NCBI GenBank assembly: GCA_036006425.1
Contig: DASYPQ010000021.1
Coordinates: 62,001 to 126,000 of the forward strand
From: DASYPQ01 sp036006425
GTDB taxonomy: Bacteria > Planctomycetota > UBA1135 > GCA-002686595
Length of the DNA: 64,000 bases
Reading direction: 5' to 3'
The notes below the pieces were generated by a model. It was not told where the DNA came from. It searched no databases and saw only the letters and a list, made by a program, of their open reading frames with translations. The position numbers and the translations under genes were made by a program. Shown here piece after piece: positions 62,587 through 64,000 of this stretch (its first letter is position 1; every line of letters starts with the position of its first letter).

Positions 62587-62826
62587 ATGACCAAGCCCTC
62601 GGTCGAAGAGCGCGTGATCAAGATCGTGAGCGACAACCTCGGCCAGCCCGCCGAGAAGATCAAGCGCGAGACGTCGTTCGTGAACGACCTCGGCGCCGAC
62701 TCGCTCGACGTCGTCGAGCTCGTCATGGAGTTCGAGGACCAGTTCGAGATCTCGATCCCCGACGAGGACGCCTCGAAGATCGCGACGGTCGGCAACGCGA
62801 TCGACTACATCGCGAGCAAGGCCTGA
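62587..62826 (+). CDS. acpP: Acyl carrier protein
   Basis: 79 residues. LGADSLDVVELVMEFEDQF carries Ser39, which receives phosphopantetheine. The protein is acidic and of normal length. It shuttles acyl chains among the Fab enzymes. AGAGGA precedes the ATG. Confidence 0.98.
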   Translation: MTKPSVEERVIKIVSDNLGQPAEKIKRETSFVNDLGADSLDVVELVMEFEDQFEISIPDEDASKIATVGNAIDYIASKA

Positions 62827-62873
62827 CGGCGCGCGGCGCGGCCTCCGTGCCCGCGTCGTCGTCCGGATCCTCC

Positions 62874-64000
62874 ATGCGTCGAGTCGTCATCACCGGCCTC
62901 GGCACGATCAATCCGCTCGGGTTGGACGTCGAGACTTCGTTCGCCCGCATGCTGCGCGGCGAGAACGCGGTCGCGCCGATTACGCGCTTCGACACGTCGG
63001 ACCAGGCGGTCAAGATCGCCGCGTGCGTCGAGTGGGATCCGCTGAAGTTCTTCGCGGCGCCCGATCTCCGCAAGCTCGACCCGTTCACGATGTGGGCGCT
63101 CGTCGGGACGGACGAGGCGTTCCGCGACGCCGGCCTCGAGCCGACGAAGGAGAGCGAGGAGGCGCGCGAGCGCTACGGCTGCATCCTCGGCACCGGGATC
63201 GGCGGGATCACCGGGATCGAGGAGCAGCACCAGACGATGCTCGAGAAGGGTCCGCGCCGCGTCAGCCCGCACTTCGTGCCGCGGATCATGGCGAACGCCG
63301 TCAGCGGCCAGGTCGCGATCCGGAACGGGCTCCTCGGCACGTGCTTCACGACCTCGAGCGCGTGCGCGTCGGCCGGCCATGCGATCGGCATGGCGTGGCG
63401 CGCGATCCAGCTCGGCGACGCGGACCTCGTCGTCACCGGGGGCTCCGAATCGGCGACGACGCCCTTGTCCCTCGCGGGCTTCGCGTCCGCGAAGGCGCTG
63501 TCGACGCGCAACGACGACCCGGGGGCGGCGTCGCGCCCGTTCGACAAGGACCGCGACGGCTTCGTGATGGGGGAGGGCTGCGGGATCCTCGTCCTCGAGG
63601 AGCTCGAACGCGCCCGGAAGCGCGGCGCGCGCATCTACGCGGAGCTCAAGGGCTTCGGGTCGACCGACGACGCCTACCACATCACCGCCCCGCGCGAGGA
63701 CGGGAAGGGGCCGGCGCGCGCGCTCGCCGAGGCCCTGCGCCACGCCAAGATCGCGCCGGAAGATGTCGACTACGTCAACGCGCACGGAACGAGCACGCCG
63801 TACAACGACGCGATCGAGACGCGCGCGATCAAGACCGTCTTCAAGGACCACGCGAGGAAGCTGGCCGTGTCCTCGACGAAGTCGATGATCGGCCACCTGC
63901 TCGGCGCCTCCGCCGCGGTCGAGCTCGTCGTCACCGCGCTGTCGGTCTACCGCGGCCAGGTCCATCCGACGCGGAACTACACGACGCCGGATCCGGACTG
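62874..64000 (+). CDS. fabF: 3-oxoacyl-ACP synthase II, 3' end outside window
   Basis: About 375 of an expected 410-420 residues are present. RRVVITGLGTINPLG starts the protein; the catalytic Cys is in SSACASAGHAIG, the two His in VNAHGTSTPYND and STKSMIGHLLGASA. It elongates acyl chains. It follows acpP by 47 bp, the usual order. The frame is open to the last base; truncation is due only to the window edge. Confidence 0.96.
   Translation, partial: MRRVVITGLGTINPLGLDVETSFARMLRGENAVAPITRFDTSDQAVKIAACVEWDPLKFFAAPDLRKLDPFTMWALVGTDEAFRDAGLEPTKESEEARERYGCILGTGIGGITGIEEQHQTMLEKGPRRVSPHFVPRIMANAVSGQVAIRNGLLGTCFTTSSACASAGHAIGMAWRAIQLGDADLVVTGGSESATTPLSLAGFASAKALSTRNDDPGAASRPFDKDRDGFVMGEGCGILVLEELERARKRGARIYAELKGFGSTDDAYHITAPREDGKGPARALAEALRHAKIAPEDVDYVNAHGTSTPYNDAIETRAIKTVFKDHARKLAVSSTKSMIGHLLGASAAVELVVTALSVYRGQVHPTRNYTTPDPD

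Overview
The window is 64 kb of very GC-rich, densely coded bacterial DNA. Lipoprotein signals, secreted proteins and two kinds of mechanosensitive channel point to a Gram-negative-type envelope. A secreted right-handed beta-helix protein, an ECF sigma-factor remnant of a style common in planctomycetes, and a GreA fused to a long N-terminal region suggest a deep-branching planctomycete. That placement is inference only: there is no rRNA here and no marker tree was run.

Layout. 1-8.7 kb: the 3' end of a PTS Enzyme I-EIIA fusion overlapping a large secreted GH38 mannosidase, a palindromic dispersed repeat, a secreted double PRC-barrel protein, then a small P-loop kinase and an M13 lipoprotein peptidase on the other strand. 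9.0-19.2 kb: a defence island with a stand-alone HsdR-N nuclease carrying a RAMA-like domain plus a partner gene, a type I restriction-modification operon (hsdR-hsdS-hsdM plus an extra gene sharing a stop/start), a TIR protein with a C-terminal membrane anchor, and a convergent membrane protein. It ends near tRNA-Asn. 19.5-37 kb: housekeeping and mixed genes (GluQ, a phosphotransferase, mscL, a VOC protein, ahcY, GreA fusion, RlmI-like methyltransferase, a ligand-less amidohydrolase, DusB, a HigBA-like toxin-antitoxin pair, an HI0933-type flavoprotein with an apparent CTG start, class I aldolase) and a secreted protein whose 3' end has been tandemly duplicated. 37-50 kb: pcnB, second copy of the palindromic repeat, tRNA-Trp, rsmG, mscS, tRNA-Leu, pmbA/tldD, smpB, two membrane glycosyltransferase-like proteins (one frameshifted at a C11 tract), tmRNA, a histidine kinase and a broken sigma-factor gene. 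50-54 kb: pepE, then a tightly overlapping run (HEAT lipoprotein, YbhN-like membrane protein, PfkB kinase, ThpR). 54-64 kb: recA-alaS, then the lipid operon rpmF-plsX-fabH-fabD-fabG-acpP-fabF, with good sigma70-like promoters before rpmF and before fabG. fabF runs off the window.

How the genes work together. smpB and ssrA (trans-translation) lie 1.5 kb apart. The fab genes form one fatty-acid synthesis unit, with plsX linking it to phospholipid synthesis. The restriction operon and the TIR gene diverge from one 234-bp control region that carries a perfect palindrome. The least explained items are the extra gene of the hsd operon, the RAMA nuclease with its partner, the TIR and membrane-protein pair, and the two-copy palindromic repeat flanked by short direct repeats. 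I did not identify a complete system that I can call new; these are candidates.
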